34,169 nt of DNA from an uncultured Actinomycetes bacterium (GCA_903863015.1 CAIPAI010000051.1:1-34169); one strand, 5' to 3'; counted from the stretch's first letter, positions 16,782-28,761 are shown. Numbers and translations are program-made. Notes: generated by a model from the sequence alone, not told the origin.

Positions 16782-17744
16782 ATGAACGGCCATTTAAATG
16801 GAAAAGTCACCGTCGTTGGATCAGGGTTTTACGGATCAACAACCGCCCAACGTCTTGCCGAGTACAACGTCTTTAAGACAGTGGTGCTGACAGACATCGT
16901 CGAAGGCAAACCTGAAGGTCTCGCCCTTGATCTCAATCAATCGCGTTCGGTTGAAGGTTTCGAAACCAAAGTTGTCGGTGCCACTACTGGCATGGATGGA
17001 TCTGGCTACGAAGCTACTGCCGGTTCGGATGTTGTCGTCATCACAGCTGGTCTTCCACGTAAGCCAGGCATGAGCCGGATGGATCTCTTGGAAACCAACG
17101 CGAAAATTGTGCGCGGAGTTGCCGAGAACATCGCAAAGCACAGCCCCAACGCAGTCATCATTGTGGTTTCTAACCCGCTTGATGAGATGACGGCACTTGC
17201 GCAAATTGCTTCGAAGTTCCCACACAATCGCGTGATGGGCCAAGCAGGCATGCTCGACACTGCGCGATTCACCCACTTTGTTGCTGAAGAACTCGGAGTT
17301 GCTGTCGGTGCAGTTAAGACGCTGACTCTGGGATCGCATGGCGACACCATGGTTCCGGTACCAAGTCGTTGCACTGTGAACGGAAAGCCGCTCTCTGATC
17401 TGCTCTCTGCAGAGAAGATTGAAGAACTCGTCGTGCGCACGCGCAATGGTGGTGCCGAAGTGGTAGCCCTCCTTAAGACAGGCTCTGCTTATTACGCGCC
17501 TTCAGCGGCGGCAGCTCGTATGGCAAAGGCAGTCATCGAAGATTCGGGTGCGATCATGCCGGTCTGCGCGTGGGTAGATGGCGAATACGGCATTAAGGGT
17601 GTTTATCTCGGCGTGGAAGCTGAGATTGGTAAGAGCGGAGTTCGTAAGGTTGTCGAGACCGCCCTCACGCCAGCCGAAATTGAATCACTCAAAGAAGCCG
17701 CTGAAGCGGTACGCAGCAAGCAATCAGACATTCAAAGTCTGTAG
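16782..17744 (+). CDS. mdh: Malate dehydrogenase (LDH-like type)
   Basis: 320 residues. NAD-binding GSGFYGSTTA near the N-terminus; the substrate loop contains RKPGMSRMDLL with the Arg pair typical of malate specificity; NPLDEM; MGQAGMLDTARF; catalytic His in GSHGDTMVP. It oxidises malate to oxaloacetate in the TCA cycle. The Shine-Dalgarno AGGAGG lies 4 nt upstream of the ATG. icd begins 9 nt after the stop, so mdh-icd form a TCA-cycle pair probably controlled by the palindrome at 16736-16755. Confidence 0.95.
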   Translation: MNGHLNGKVTVVGSGFYGSTTAQRLAEYNVFKTVVLTDIVEGKPEGLALDLNQSRSVEGFETKVVGATTGMDGSGYEATAGSDVVVITAGLPRKPGMSRMDLLETNAKIVRGVAENIAKHSPNAVIIVVSNPLDEMTALAQIASKFPHNRVMGQAGMLDTARFTHFVAEELGVAVGAVKTLTLGSHGDTMVPVPSRCTVNGKPLSDLLSAEKIEELVVRTRNGGAEVVALLKTGSAYYAPSAAAARMAKAVIEDSGAIMPVCAWVDGEYGIKGVYLGVEAEIGKSGVRKVVETALTPAEIESLKEAAEAVRSKQSDIQSL

Positions 17745-17753
17745 GAGATTCGC

Positions 17754-18968
17754 ATGAGCAAGATCAAAGTAGTTGGCACAGTCGTCGAGATGGATGGCGA
17801 CGAAATGACTCGCATTATCTGGCAGTTCATTAAGGATCAGTTGATTCTGCCTTACCTTGATGTAAACCTTGATTACTACGACCTTTCGATTGAAAATCGA
17901 GATGCCACGGATGATCAAGTCACGATCGATTCGGCACATGCCACAAAGAAGCACGGCGTGGCCGTTAAGTGCGCAACGATCACACCAGATGAGGCTCGAG
18001 TCGAAGAGTTCGGTCTCAAGAAGATGTGGAAGTCTCCTAACGGAACTGTTCGTAACATTCTCGGTGGCGTGATTTTCCGTGAGCCAATCGTTATTAGCAA
18101 TATTCCTCGACTGGTTCCTGGTTGGACTAAGCCGATCGTTATTGGACGTCACGCATTCGGTGATCAATACCGCGCAACAGACATTAAAATTCCCGGTGAA
18201 GGCAAGCTCACCCTTACGTGGACTCCGAAAGATGGATCTGCGCCGATGGAACTCGAAGTCTTCGACTATCCGAGCCCAGGTGTAGCGATGGCGATGTACA
18301 ACCTCGACGATTCCATTCGTGACTTCGCGCGTGCCTCTCTTCAATACGGCCTCACCCTTAACTACCCGGTCTACTTGAGTACCAAGAACACCATCCTTAA
18401 GGCGTATGACGGCCGCTTCAAAGATATTTTTGAAGAGGTCTTTGAGGCTGAGTACAAGACCGCCTTCGAAAAGGCGGGGATCACCTACGAGCACCGCCTT
18501 ATCGATGACATGGTCGCCTCTGCCCTTAAGTGGGAAGGTGGCTACGTCTGGGCCTGTAAGAATTACGACGGCGATGTGGAATCAGACATCGTGGCGCAGG
18601 GCTTTGGCTCACTCGGTCTTATGACTTCAGTCTTGATGACTGCCGATGGTAAAACGGTTGAAGCGGAAGCCGCACACGGCACCGTTACTCGTCATTACCG
18701 GATGCATCAACAAGGAAAGCCGACCTCTACTAACCCGATCGCCTCAATCTTCGCTTGGACGCGTGGACTATCGCATCGCGGCAAGATGGATGGCACTCCC
18801 GATGTCACCAAGTTTGCTGAAACATTGGAGCGCGTCTGCATCGAAACCGTTGAAAGCGGAAAGATGACAAAGGATTTGGCCAGCCTCATCGGACCAGATC
18901 AAGCATGGATGACTACCCAAGATTTCTTGGCAGCTATCGATACAAACCTACAAAAGGCGATGGCCTAA
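17754..18968 (+). CDS. icd: NADP-dependent isocitrate dehydrogenase (homodimeric, eukaryote-like type)
   Basis: 404 residues. The sequence opens with [14 protein letters not shown] and carries [12 protein letters not shown], the IPRLVPGW segment and [12 protein letters not shown], as in the type II IDH subfamily (about 400-430 residues) rather than the monomeric IDH of many actinobacteria. It converts isocitrate to 2-oxoglutarate, yielding NADPH. The Shine-Dalgarno AGGAG overlaps the mdh stop codon and lies 6 nt from ATG 17754, so translation is likely coupled. The 3' end lies 4 nt from the convergent sugar ATPase gene. Confidence 0.95.
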   Translation: MSKIKVVGTVVEMDGDEMTRIIWQFIKDQLILPYLDVNLDYYDLSIENRDATDDQVTIDSAHATKKHGVAVKCATITPDEARVEEFGLKKMWKSPNGTVRNILGGVIFREPIVISNIPRLVPGWTKPIVIGRHAFGDQYRATDIKIPGEGKLTLTWTPKDGSAPMELEVFDYPSPGVAMAMYNLDDSIRDFARASLQYGLTLNYPVYLSTKNTILKAYDGRFKDIFEEVFEAEYKTAFEKAGITYEHRLIDDMVASALKWEGGYVWACKNYDGDVESDIVAQGFGSLGLMTSVLMTADGKTVEAEAAHGTVTRHYRMHQQGKPTSTNPIASIFAWTRGLSHRGKMDGTPDVTKFAETLERVCIETVESGKMTKDLASLIGPDQAWMTTQDFLAAIDTNLQKAMA

Positions 18969-18972
18969 AGGA

Positions 18973-20013
18973 TTAGTTATTGAGGCGCACACCGCTGGTT
19001 TTATCAAAGAGGTGCACCTCGGTTGGTGAGAGAAAGAGTCGCTCACCGATTGAGGGCGCCTCTTTTGGTTTACACCGGAAAACGAGAAAGTCTGCGCTGA
19101 TGAGAGCGGCATCTGTGGAAGTTGGCGTGGCATATACATATGAATCCGCGCCAAGGAATTCTATTGAATCAACTTGAACCTCTACTCCGCTGTCGCTGAT
19201 CTCCCATTTGTCAGGGCGAACGCCAACAAGTGTCTCTGGATTGAGATCTACCCCAAAATTGAGCGAAAGGGATGCGCGGGAAAGTTCCAAGATATTCATC
19301 GCGGGGGAGCCGATGAAGGTGGCTACAAAGATATCGGCCGGCTTTTCATAAATCTCCTGCGGTGAAGCAATTTGAAGTATGCGACCCTTATTCATCACTG
19401 CTACTCGGGTACCCATGGTCATCGCCTCGGCTTGATCATGAGTGACATAGAGCGTGGTGACCCTTAACTCTCTTTGTAGCGCGGAAATACGTGTGCGTGT
19501 GCTTACTCGCAACTTTGCATCAAGGTTTGAGAGCGGCTCATCCATGAGGAATAACTGAGGTTTGCGAATAATGGCTCGCCCCATCGCAACTCTTTGCTTC
19601 TCGCCGCCCGAAAGTTCTTTAGGTTTGCGTTCCAACAATTCTTGTAGATCCAAGAGTGCGGCGGTCTCTTTAACTCGCCTTGAGATTTCTTCTGAACTCT
19701 TGCCGGCAACCTTGAGGGCAAAGCCCATGTTCTCTGCAACGGTCATGTGTGGATACAGCGCATATGACTGAAACACCATCGCCACATCTCGATCCTTCGC
19801 ATCAAGTTGTGAGACGTCTTCGCCTCCAAGAATGATCGAGCCCGAGTCGAGTGGTTCTAGGCCGGCAAGCATTCGTAGTGTGGTGGATTTTCCACTCCCG
19901 GAAGGGCCGACTAAAACCAGGAACTCACCGTCGTAAATTTCTAAATCGAGGGCAGATACCGCTGCCTCCCGGTCATAGTGGCGAGAGACGCCACGCACGC
20001 TGACGGCAGCCAT
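18973..20013 (-). CDS. Sugar ABC transporter ATP-binding protein (MsiK/UgpC/MsmK type)
   Basis: About 346 residues. Walker A GPSGSGKST, signature LSGGEKQRVAMGRA, Walker B LFLMDEPLSNLDAKLR and H-loop YVTHDQAEAMTMG are all intact. A C-terminal TOBE-like region (about 240-345) marks the CUT1 sugar/polyol importer class. No permease or binding protein lies next to it, which fits a shared ATPase such as Streptomyces MsiK that energises several sugar importers; that is inference. Met 20013 is preferred because it begins like homologues and has GGAG 6 nt upstream; Met 20025 is the alternative. Divergent from the CNNM gene. Confidence 0.88.
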   Translation of the reverse strand: MAAVSVRGVSRHYDREAAVSALDLEIYDGEFLVLVGPSGSGKSTTLRMLAGLEPLDSGSIILGGEDVSQLDAKDRDVAMVFQSYALYPHMTVAENMGFALKVAGKSSEEISRRVKETAALLDLQELLERKPKELSGGEKQRVAMGRAIIRKPQLFLMDEPLSNLDAKLRVSTRTRISALQRELRVTTLYVTHDQAEAMTMGTRVAVMNKGRILQIASPQEIYEKPADIFVATFIGSPAMNILELSRASLSLNFGVDLNPETLVGVRPDKWEISDSGVEVQVDSIEFLGADSYVYATPTSTDAALISADFLVFRCKPKEAPSIGERLFLSPTEVHLFDKTSGVRLNN

Positions 20014-20124
20014 CGATTTCTCCATTCTCCCGGCAGGAACGTGCCGGACGATCCTTAGGATGAATGAACAGGATGAATAAGCAAGATGAGCATAAGGGTT
20101 GAGTGGAGCAGGCAGGTAGCGCGC

Positions 20125-20130
20125 TAGGCT
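20125..20130 (+). promoter_or_regulatory. Candidate -10 element TAGGCT for the CNNM gene
   Basis: TAGGCT abuts GTG 20131 and ends 6 nt before GTG 20137. Only the latter start can be used on a transcript from this promoter. Confidence 0.5.
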
Positions 20131-20136
20131 GTGCCT

Positions 20137-22476
<2,340 letters not shown>

Positions 22477-23590
22477 CGAGCGCGTTTCCACATTTTAATT
22501 CGCACGCGCACTCTCAGAAGTACCACAAGAAGTATTGGAATCAAGATGAGCTTTATGGGAAACCCTGATGGAGAGATCCCCGAGCTCTGAGTCGCAGCCT
22601 TTTCGGCTTTTGCAATTTTCGCATTTGCAGGTGCCTTGGGGGTGAGCTTCGCGGCTCCTTCGAGTGGTTCCACTAAGACGCCGACGGGGGTGACTTTTCC
22701 GCGAGCTCTAAAACCCCAGTTGAGTAGCTTGATGGCGAGCGCATCGCGGCCGTAGGGCAGGTGCATCAATGTGATGATGATGGTGTGCCCATTCCGGGTT
22801 GCAGCGCCAACGTATGTGTTCTTTCCTTGGGTGGTGTATCCGGTCTTTACGCCAATCGTTCCGGTGTAGGCAGTGAGCAATTTGTTTTGGTTGTAAATGG
22901 GCAGTGGTTTGTTGCCTTTGCCGGATCCAAGGAATGTGTATTTCGTGGTTGCTACATAATGGCGAAAGTCTTCTCGCTTAAGCGCCTCGCGACTAATGAG
23001 CGCTAAGTCATAGGCGCTCGATACCTGTCCAGGTTTATCTAATCCGTGTGGGCTTCGCGGGACAGTGTCGAGAGCTTGAATGCGCTTGGCTTCGCTGCGC
23101 ATGTACGTAAGCGTCTTTGTGAGACCACCCGCCGCATTCGCTAGTGCCATCCCGGAGTCGTTAGCCGAGAGTAGAAAAAGCGCGTGCCACAGAGAATCGA
23201 TCGGGTAGGCGCGACCTGGATAAATTCCGGCTTTGCTGCCATCTACTTTGGTATCACTCACTTGCCCGATGTAGTTGGCGGTTTTATCTAGTCGAGGCAA
23301 AAGCGCGAGCGCGGTTAAGGTCTTCAGTGTGCTCGCCGGAGGTAATTGCTCATGTGGATTCTTGGCCGCAAGAATTTCACCGGTATCAAGATCTGCAATC
23401 AGATAGGACTGCGCCTCAGTGGCGGGGAGGGGATCGATCCCAGGCGCGGAATTGACGATAACTCCACTTCCGAGTGCTGATCCTCCGATGATGTCGGCGG
23501 CGTGCGCGGGAGCGGTCAGCACTGACCCGACGAGCACTGTGAGTGCAAGGCCGGTGATCGTAGATTTCCCGCGAATAACCATTTCACTGC

Positions 23591-23596
23591 AGGTTA
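23591..23596 (-). promoter_or_regulatory. Candidate -10 element TAACCT for the carboxypeptidase gene
   Basis: On the minus strand TAACCT ends 8 nt before ATG 23582. No clear Shine-Dalgarno lies between them. Confidence 0.4.
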
Positions 23597-23706
23597 GGCA
23601 ATAGGGCCCGGTGGCGCAGGGTTGCCACACCGAGCGAGAGGCGGTGGCTTGCCTGAGATCTTGTGAGAACAGCCACAGATGTTGGGCGATCGGGGGAGTC
23701 AGGCGC

Positions 23707-23712
23707 TACGGT
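23707..23712 (+). promoter_or_regulatory. Candidate -10 element TACGGT for the mutase gene
   Basis: TACGGT ends 7 nt before ATG 23720. A GGAG (23713-23716) also lies in that gap, but only 3 nt from the ATG. Confidence 0.35.
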
Positions 23713-23719
23713 GGAGTTC

Positions 23720-25357
23720 ATGTCTGCCACGCCACCCTCGAATCCAGTCAGCCAAACTCCAGTCAGCCAAACTGCAGTCAGCCAAACAGAGTCCGGGCTG
23801 CCCTTCAAGGCTAGGTATGAAGCGGCGGATCTCAATGGCTGGATCCCGGCTGATCGAATCGGTGCGCCAGGCGCATTTCCTTACACCCGCGGTATTCACT
23901 CCACCATGTATGTCGGTCGCCCATGGACGATGCGTCAATACGCAGGTTTTGGATCGGCGAAGGAATCGAATCTGCGTTACCACCAATTGGTGAAGGCCGG
24001 CACTGGCGGATTATCCGTGGCTTTCGATCTGCCCACTCAAATGGGAATGGATTCTGACGCACCGCTGGCCCAAGGTGAAGTCGGCAAAGTCGGAGTAGCG
24101 ATTGATTCCCTCGACGACATGCGCGAACTCTTCGCCGGAATTCCACTGGGTGAAGTTTCCACCAGCATGACCATTAATGCACCAGCCTGCATTCTCTTAC
24201 TGCTGTATCAGATTGTCGCTGAGGAACAAGGGATCGCAGCGGCAGACCTCAAGGGCACCATTCAGAATGATGTGCTCAAGGAGTACATAGCGCGCGGGAC
24301 ATACATTTATCCGCCACGCGAATCGATTCGCCTCATCACAGACATCTTTAAGTACTGCCAAACGAATCTTCCGCAGTGGAACACCATTTCCATCTCCGGA
24401 TATCACATGGCGGAGGCCGGTGCTACGCCAGCGCAAGAAGTAGCTTTCACATTGGCAAACGGAATCGAATACGTTCGCGCTGCATTGGCGGCCGGACTCG
24501 AGATCGATGAATTTGCCCCACGCCTCGCCTTCTTCTTTGTTTCGCGCACCACAATTTTGGAAGAAGTAGCTAAGTTCCGCGCAGCACGACGCATTTGGGC
24601 GCGCGTAATGCGAGACGAATTTGGTGCAAAGAGCGAGAAGTCTCAAATGCTCCGCTTCCATACGCAGACGGCTGGAGTGCAACTTACTGCGCAACAACCA
24701 GAAGTAAATCTTGTTCGCGTTGCCGTACAAGCCCTGGCCGCGGTCTTTGGTGGGACGCAGAGCTTGCACACCAACTCTTTTGACGAAGCAATCGCACTTC
24801 CTACCGAGAAGGCGGCGCGGTTGGCGCTGCGCACCCAGCAGGTAATTGCGTTTGAAACAGATGTCACTAAGACGGTCGATCCGTTTGCCGGTTCCTACGC
24901 GGTCGAATCTCTCACTGATGGGCTTGAGGATGAAGTACTACGCCTCATGGCAAAGATTGAAGAGATGGGTGGCGCCGCGGCAGCCATCGAGAAGAGTTTT
25001 CAGAAGAGTGAAATCGAACGAAGCGCCTATGAGGTTACGCGCGAGATTGATCGCGGAGATCGCGTAGTCGTGGGAGTGAACAAATTCCAAATCGGCGAGG
25101 AAGAGCCGTACACGCCATTGCGAGTTGATCCCACTATTGGCGCAACTCAATGCGAGAAACTCAAGACATTGCGCGCCACACGAGATAGTGCTGCAGTCGA
25201 TGCGGCGCTCGCAGCTGTGAAGAGTGCGGCATCGGATACAAATGAGAACTTGCTACCTCCCATGAAGGTGGCCCTTACGTTGGGTGCCACCGTGGGCGAA
25301 GTGGCTGATCAACTTCGCGCCGTATGGGGCGTTTACCGTCCGAGCGAGAACTTCTAG
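23720..25357 (+). CDS. Methylmalonyl-CoA mutase, catalytic (large) subunit of split type
   Basis: 545 residues containing only the TIM-barrel catalytic domain ([48 protein letters not shown]), with no C-terminal B12 domain. Residues Y74, R192 and H229 align by motif and by exact spacing (118 and 37 residues) with Y89, R207 and H244 of the P. freudenreichii enzyme. Y and R at these places mark methylmalonyl-CoA rather than isobutyryl-CoA (Phe/Gln) specificity. The cobalamin subunit is likely the one at 10295-10681. The N-terminus carries three PVSQT-type repeats. ATG 23720 is chosen from the promoter spacing and because upstream residues look non-coding. MTIP-like gene 29 nt downstream. Confidence 0.92.
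   Translation: MSATPPSNPVSQTPVSQTAVSQTESGLPFKARYEAADLNGWIPADRIGAPGAFPYTRGIHSTMYVGRPWTMRQYAGFGSAKESNLRYHQLVKAGTGGLSVAFDLPTQMGMDSDAPLAQGEVGKVGVAIDSLDDMRELFAGIPLGEVSTSMTINAPACILLLLYQIVAEEQGIAAADLKGTIQNDVLKEYIARGTYIYPPRESIRLITDIFKYCQTNLPQWNTISISGYHMAEAGATPAQEVAFTLANGIEYVRAALAAGLEIDEFAPRLAFFFVSRTTILEEVAKFRAARRIWARVMRDEFGAKSEKSQMLRFHTQTAGVQLTAQQPEVNLVRVAVQALAAVFGGTQSLHTNSFDEAIALPTEKAARLALRTQQVIAFETDVTKTVDPFAGSYAVESLTDGLEDEVLRLMAKIEEMGGAAAAIEKSFQKSEIERSAYEVTREIDRGDRVVVGVNKFQIGEEEPYTPLRVDPTIGATQCEKLKTLRATRDSAAVDAALAAVKSAASDTNENLLPPMKVALTLGATVGEVADQLRAVWGVYRPSENF
23744..23788 (+). repeat. Three tandem 15-bp repeats encoding (P/A)VSQT
   Basis: The unit CCAGTCAGCCAAACT occurs twice exactly, then once with a change of the first base and of the last base. 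Each unit is five codons. It lies in the extra N-terminal segment ahead of the conserved mutase fold. Confidence 0.9.
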
Positions 25358-25374
25358 TCGCCCCCTGCGTGCCT

Positions 25375-25380
25375 TAGGCT
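25375..25380 (+). promoter_or_regulatory. Candidate -10 element TAGGCT for the nucleoside phosphorylase gene
   Basis: TAGGCT ends 6 nt before ATG 25387, with a pyrimidine-rich spacer and no Shine-Dalgarno. Confidence 0.5.
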
Positions 25381-25386
25381 CTCCCT

Positions 25387-26124
25387 ATGGCTCCTATTGG
25401 AATTATCGCTGGCACCGGCTTCTATTCCCTTCCCGCACTTCAGGGCTCGACTGCTCGCAAAGTGAGCACGCCCTATGGAGATGCCCTACTGACAAGCGGA
25501 AGCTGGAATGGTGTTGAGATTGAATTTGTTACTCGCCACGGCGCCGACCATTCGATCCCACCGAGCAAAGTGAATTACCGAGCCAATATTTCCGCGCTGA
25601 AGGAACTCGGAGTTGAAAAAGTCATTGCAGTGAACGTAGTGGGTGGGGTTGATCCGACGCTGGTCGCCGGAGACCTCTCACTCGTCGATGATTTCATCGA
25701 CTTCACTTCTGGTCGTGAGAGTACTTTTTTTGACGGCATTCAACTCGGCGGCGTGCAGCATGTTGATGTCACAGATGCATATGACGTAGATATTCGTCGC
25801 GCTATGAGTGAGTCGGCCTCGCGTGCTGGTATCCCGCTGCGCGAGCGCGGAGTTTATGCAGGATTTAACGGCCCACGGTTTGAGACCCCAGCAGAGATTC
25901 GGCTTGCAGCTTTAGCGGGCGCCACTGTGGTCGGCATGACTGGCTGTCCGGAAGTAACGCTCGCCAAGGAGGCGGGCCTGCGTTATGCGTCAATCGCACT
26001 TATTGTGAATCCTGCGGCCGGAGTGAGTGATCAGCCCATCACCATGGAAGAGATTAATGCTTCGCTCGCAAGTGCAAGCCAAAAAGTAATCACGATTCTT
26101 GATGGCGCGATTGGTGCTATCTAA
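25387..26124 (+). CDS. Purine nucleoside phosphorylase, MTAP/MTIP family
   Basis: 245 residues. The family marks are GTGFY (phosphate site region), RHGADHSIPPSKVNYRANI, VNVVGGV, DFTSGRES, NGPRFETPAEIR and MTGCPEVTLAKEAGL. The last blocks resemble Pseudomonas methylthioinosine phosphorylase more than human-type MTAP. Because a probable MTA deaminase follows with a 1-nt overlap (TAATG), the likely substrate is 5'-methylthioinosine, giving hypoxanthine and methylthioribose-1-phosphate. That assignment is inference; methylthioadenosine or inosine remain possible. Its own TAGGCT lies 6 nt before the ATG, making it the first gene of a salvage operon. Confidence 0.85.
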   Translation: MAPIGIIAGTGFYSLPALQGSTARKVSTPYGDALLTSGSWNGVEIEFVTRHGADHSIPPSKVNYRANISALKELGVEKVIAVNVVGGVDPTLVAGDLSLVDDFIDFTSGRESTFFDGIQLGGVQHVDVTDAYDVDIRRAMSESASRAGIPLRERGVYAGFNGPRFETPAEIRLAALAGATVVGMTGCPEVTLAKEAGLRYASIALIVNPAAGVSDQPITMEEINASLASASQKVITILDGAIGAI

Positions 26125-27440
26125 TGAGTTCTACTTCGAACTCAGTGTTGATCAAGAATGCTCGCTATGTAGTGACGAGCAATACCTCCGATGAGATTCT
26201 AGAGAACGTTTCAATTTTGATACGTGATGGTGTCATTGCGGAGATTAATCCGAGTAGTGCCGCAGAAGGTATCGAGGTTTTCGACGCAGGTGGACATTTG
26301 ATCATGCCTGGGTTGATCAATTCGCATACCCATCTAGCGATGTCTTTGTTGCGAGGGTGGGCGGAAGGCGTTGATCTGCAAGGTTTCCTCGAGCGAGTCT
26401 GGGCGGCCGAAGGCGCCATCATGGATCCAGAGACGTGCGCTCTTGGAACAGAATTAGCTGCCGGGGAAGCGTTGCTCGGTGGCACCACAACTGCTCTAGA
26501 TATGTACTTCCATCCCACTGCCACCCATCGCGCAGCTGCGCAGGTGGGACTTCGCCATATCGCCGGTCCGATCTTCTTAGATTTTGAAGGTATCGATGGT
26601 TTGAAGTGGCCTGATCGAATCGCACTTGCAAAGAATTGGCCCGCATCAGCGGCGGAAATCGGCGGTCCCTTTATTCCGCTCTACTTTATGCCGCACAGTA
26701 CTTACACGGACTCACCAGAACATCTCACGGAAGTAGCAGCGCTTGGGAAATCAATGGGCGCTCGTGTGCATCTCCATGTCTCCGAAACTCAAATGGAGAA
26801 TGAAGATGTAAACACTCGATTTGGGAAAACCCCCACCGAAATCTTGCGCGATACGAAAATCCTTGATCTCCCGACGGTCTATGGCCACGGAGTTCATCTC
26901 TCAGACTCTGATATCGAAATCTCATTGGCTCGGGGAGCGAGCGTTGCGCACTGCCCCGGCAGCAACCTGAAATTGAATAGCGGTATCGCAGACATCATGA
27001 AGTACAAGGCTGCGGGTCTCAAAGTGGGGCTCGGTACGGATGGCTGTTCTTCAAGTAATGATCTCGATATGTGGCCTGTCCTTCGACTCGCAGCGCACCT
27101 GGTCTCGCTTAATCACGGGGCCAAGAGTGTCGATACGTCTTCGATTGTGCGCTCGGCGACCATTGAAAGCGCCGAAGCGCTCGGACTAGGTGATCGCGTT
27201 GGCAGCATCGAGGTTGGTAAAGAGGCAGACCTCATCGCTATTGATCTCTCCGCTCTCCATCTCACGCCGGTGCATGATGTCTTTGCCCTGCTCGTTTATG
27301 CCGTAGGTCGTTCCGATGTGAGCGATGTCTGGGTTGCCGGTAATCGCGTGGTGCGAAATCGTGCGCTCTCCCATGTTGATACAGCAGATCTGCGAGCACG
27401 CGTTGAGAAGCGCGTAGAAGCGTTGGATTCGCTTAAATGA
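26124..27440 (+). CDS. Amidohydrolase, 5'-methylthioadenosine/S-adenosylhomocysteine deaminase type
   Basis: 438 residues with the MtaD/SsnA/TrzN architecture. A beta-sandwich strand at the N-terminus is followed by a TIM barrel with metal ligands H68 and H70 (NSHTHLAM), H218 with E221 (HLHVSET), H255 (YGHGVHL) and D306 (GTDGCSSSNDLDM). AHCPGSNLKLNSGIA is typical of the MTA/SAH deaminases. It would convert MTA to methylthioinosine (and SAH to S-inosylhomocysteine). Overlaps the upstream phosphorylase by 1 nt and the downstream cupin gene by 4 nt (ATGA). Other deaminated substrates such as 8-oxoguanine cannot be excluded. Confidence 0.85.
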   Translation: MSSTSNSVLIKNARYVVTSNTSDEILENVSILIRDGVIAEINPSSAAEGIEVFDAGGHLIMPGLINSHTHLAMSLLRGWAEGVDLQGFLERVWAAEGAIMDPETCALGTELAAGEALLGGTTTALDMYFHPTATHRAAAQVGLRHIAGPIFLDFEGIDGLKWPDRIALAKNWPASAAEIGGPFIPLYFMPHSTYTDSPEHLTEVAALGKSMGARVHLHVSETQMENEDVNTRFGKTPTEILRDTKILDLPTVYGHGVHLSDSDIEISLARGASVAHCPGSNLKLNSGIADIMKYKAAGLKVGLGTDGCSSSNDLDMWPVLRLAAHLVSLNHGAKSVDTSSIVRSATIESAEALGLGDRVGSIEVGKEADLIAIDLSALHLTPVHDVFALLVYAVGRSDVSDVWVAGNRVVRNRALSHVDTADLRARVEKRVEALDSLK

Positions 27441-27880
27441 GCTCCCTTAATTTGGATGGCCTTTCAGCAGAGCAAGTAATAGAACGGTTCGCATTGTTGC
27501 CGCTAGAGGGCGAGGGAGGTTACTTCTCCTTGGTGCAACGTGACGAACACGGAAACGCGATCTACTTCTTGATGACCCCGGGGCAGTTCTCGGCTTGGCA
27601 TCGACTCAAAGAGCGCGAAACCTGGGTGTTAATCGGAGGAGACCCGCTGGCGTTGCATATAAAACAAGAGAGTTATGAACGGGTTGAACTCTCTCGGCAT
27701 GGCGAGTTAGCCGCCAGTATTGCGCCGGGGGAGTGGATGGCTGCTGAAACGCTGGGTGCATGGTCTCTGGTGCTCTGTTTCTTGGCACCACCATTCTCCG
27801 AAATGGAATTAGCGCCTGCTGAATTGGTTGACTCGTGGGTGAAGGATTTCAGCGAACTTCCACGGCTAGTGCACGAGTAG
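27437..27880 (+). CDS. Cupin (DUF985 family) protein
   Basis: 147 residues. The LPLEGEGGYFSLVQR opening, the FSAWHRLKERETWVLIGGDPL core and the APGEWMAAETLGAWSLVLCFLAPPF strand follow the cupin_5/DUF985 pattern (family usually reads HPEGGYF). The role is unknown. It is translationally coupled to the deaminase by an ATGA overlap, so it probably serves the same salvage operon, perhaps in sugar isomerisation or regulation, but this is a guess. The downstream SDR gene has its own -10 overlapping the cupin stop codon. Confidence 0.75.
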   Translation: MSSLNLDGLSAEQVIERFALLPLEGEGGYFSLVQRDEHGNAIYFLMTPGQFSAWHRLKERETWVLIGGDPLALHIKQESYERVELSRHGELAASIAPGEWMAAETLGAWSLVLCFLAPPFSEMELAPAELVDSWVKDFSELPRLVHE

Positions 27881-27883
27881 AGT
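27878..27883 (+). promoter_or_regulatory. Candidate -10 element TAGAGT overlapping the cupin stop codon
   Basis: TAGAGT includes the TAG stop at 27878-27880 and ends 6 nt before ATG 27890. Confidence 0.4.
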
Positions 27884-27889
27884 GTTGAT

Positions 27890-28606
27890 ATGACGAATTC
27901 ATTTGCTGGTCGCACGATTCTTATTACAGGTGCCGGTAGGAACATTGGCGCACATCTCGTTTCGCATTTTGTTGGTCGGGGTGCATATGTCATTGCGGCT
28001 ACCAAATCGACTGCGGTTGAAGTCGGCGAGAATGTGGCGCAAATCGATGTGGACTTTGCGGAGGTGGGAGCAGGCGTTCGATTGATGAATGATGCGCTCG
28101 CGCTCAGGCCATCAATTGATTTCGTTATTAATAACGCCGCTCGCCAAGATGTGGCACTTCTCTCCCATGAAGAGCCGGAACGAATCGCGGACCTTTTTCA
28201 AGTGAATGTGGCGTCGATCGCAGAGATCCTCTCGACCATCGCCAAAGGCGGCACTGGGGTCGAGTCAGTTGTGAACATCACCTCTATCGAGGCGCTTCGC
28301 CCTCGCCCCGGGCATGCGATCTATGGAGCCACCAAAGCCGCCCTCGATGCGCTCACCCGTTCGGCCGGAGTCGAGTTGGCCCCGCTCTGTAGGGTCAATG
28401 GGCTCCGCTTAGGACTCATTGAGAGCCCAGGGATTGCTCAAGCCTGGCCGGAGGGGGTCACCTCCTGGAGCGCACACGCTCCATTGAAGCGCATGGGGCA
28501 ACCCGCGGACATCACTGATGCCATTGCATATTTATTGGGCGCGACCTGGGCAACTGGCTCAATCTTGGATCTCGATGGCGGCATCGGAGCTGTTGCCCCC
28601 TGGTAA
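27890..28606 (+). CDS. Short-chain dehydrogenase/reductase
   Basis: 238-residue classical SDR: cofactor motif TGAGRNIG (13-20), NNAA (81-84), catalytic S132, Y145 and K149 (YGATK). The Arg after the glycine-rich turn and the pattern as a whole resemble pteridine reductase- and FabG-like proteins and hint at NADPH, but the substrate is not predictable. It ends with a hydrophobic LDLDGGIGAVAPW typical of SDR C-termini. It sits between the salvage genes and the nucleoside importer, 9 nt after the cupin gene. Confidence 0.85.
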   Translation: MTNSFAGRTILITGAGRNIGAHLVSHFVGRGAYVIAATKSTAVEVGENVAQIDVDFAEVGAGVRLMNDALALRPSIDFVINNAARQDVALLSHEEPERIADLFQVNVASIAEILSTIAKGGTGVESVVNITSIEALRPRPGHAIYGATKAALDALTRSAGVELAPLCRVNGLRLGLIESPGIAQAWPEGVTSWSAHAPLKRMGQPADITDAIAYLLGATWATGSILDLDGGIGAVAPW

Positions 28607-28761
28607 TTGCGGAGGGCGATCTGGTACTTGCTGAGGGCACCCTGGGAGTGTCGCGAGATAATAAATTTAGAGTCTCAACTTCTACTTGAGGTCTGCGAAA
28701 TCAGCATATTTAGATGAGTAGGAGAGGCGCCCTTGCTCAGATAGGGTAATCCTAAATTGTT

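Noticed and set aside
24197-24769. 190-codon open frame on the minus strand
   Set aside because: Lies wholly inside the methylmalonyl-CoA mutase gene, has Cys/Arg-rich, low-coherence composition and matches no family; a shadow of the real gene.
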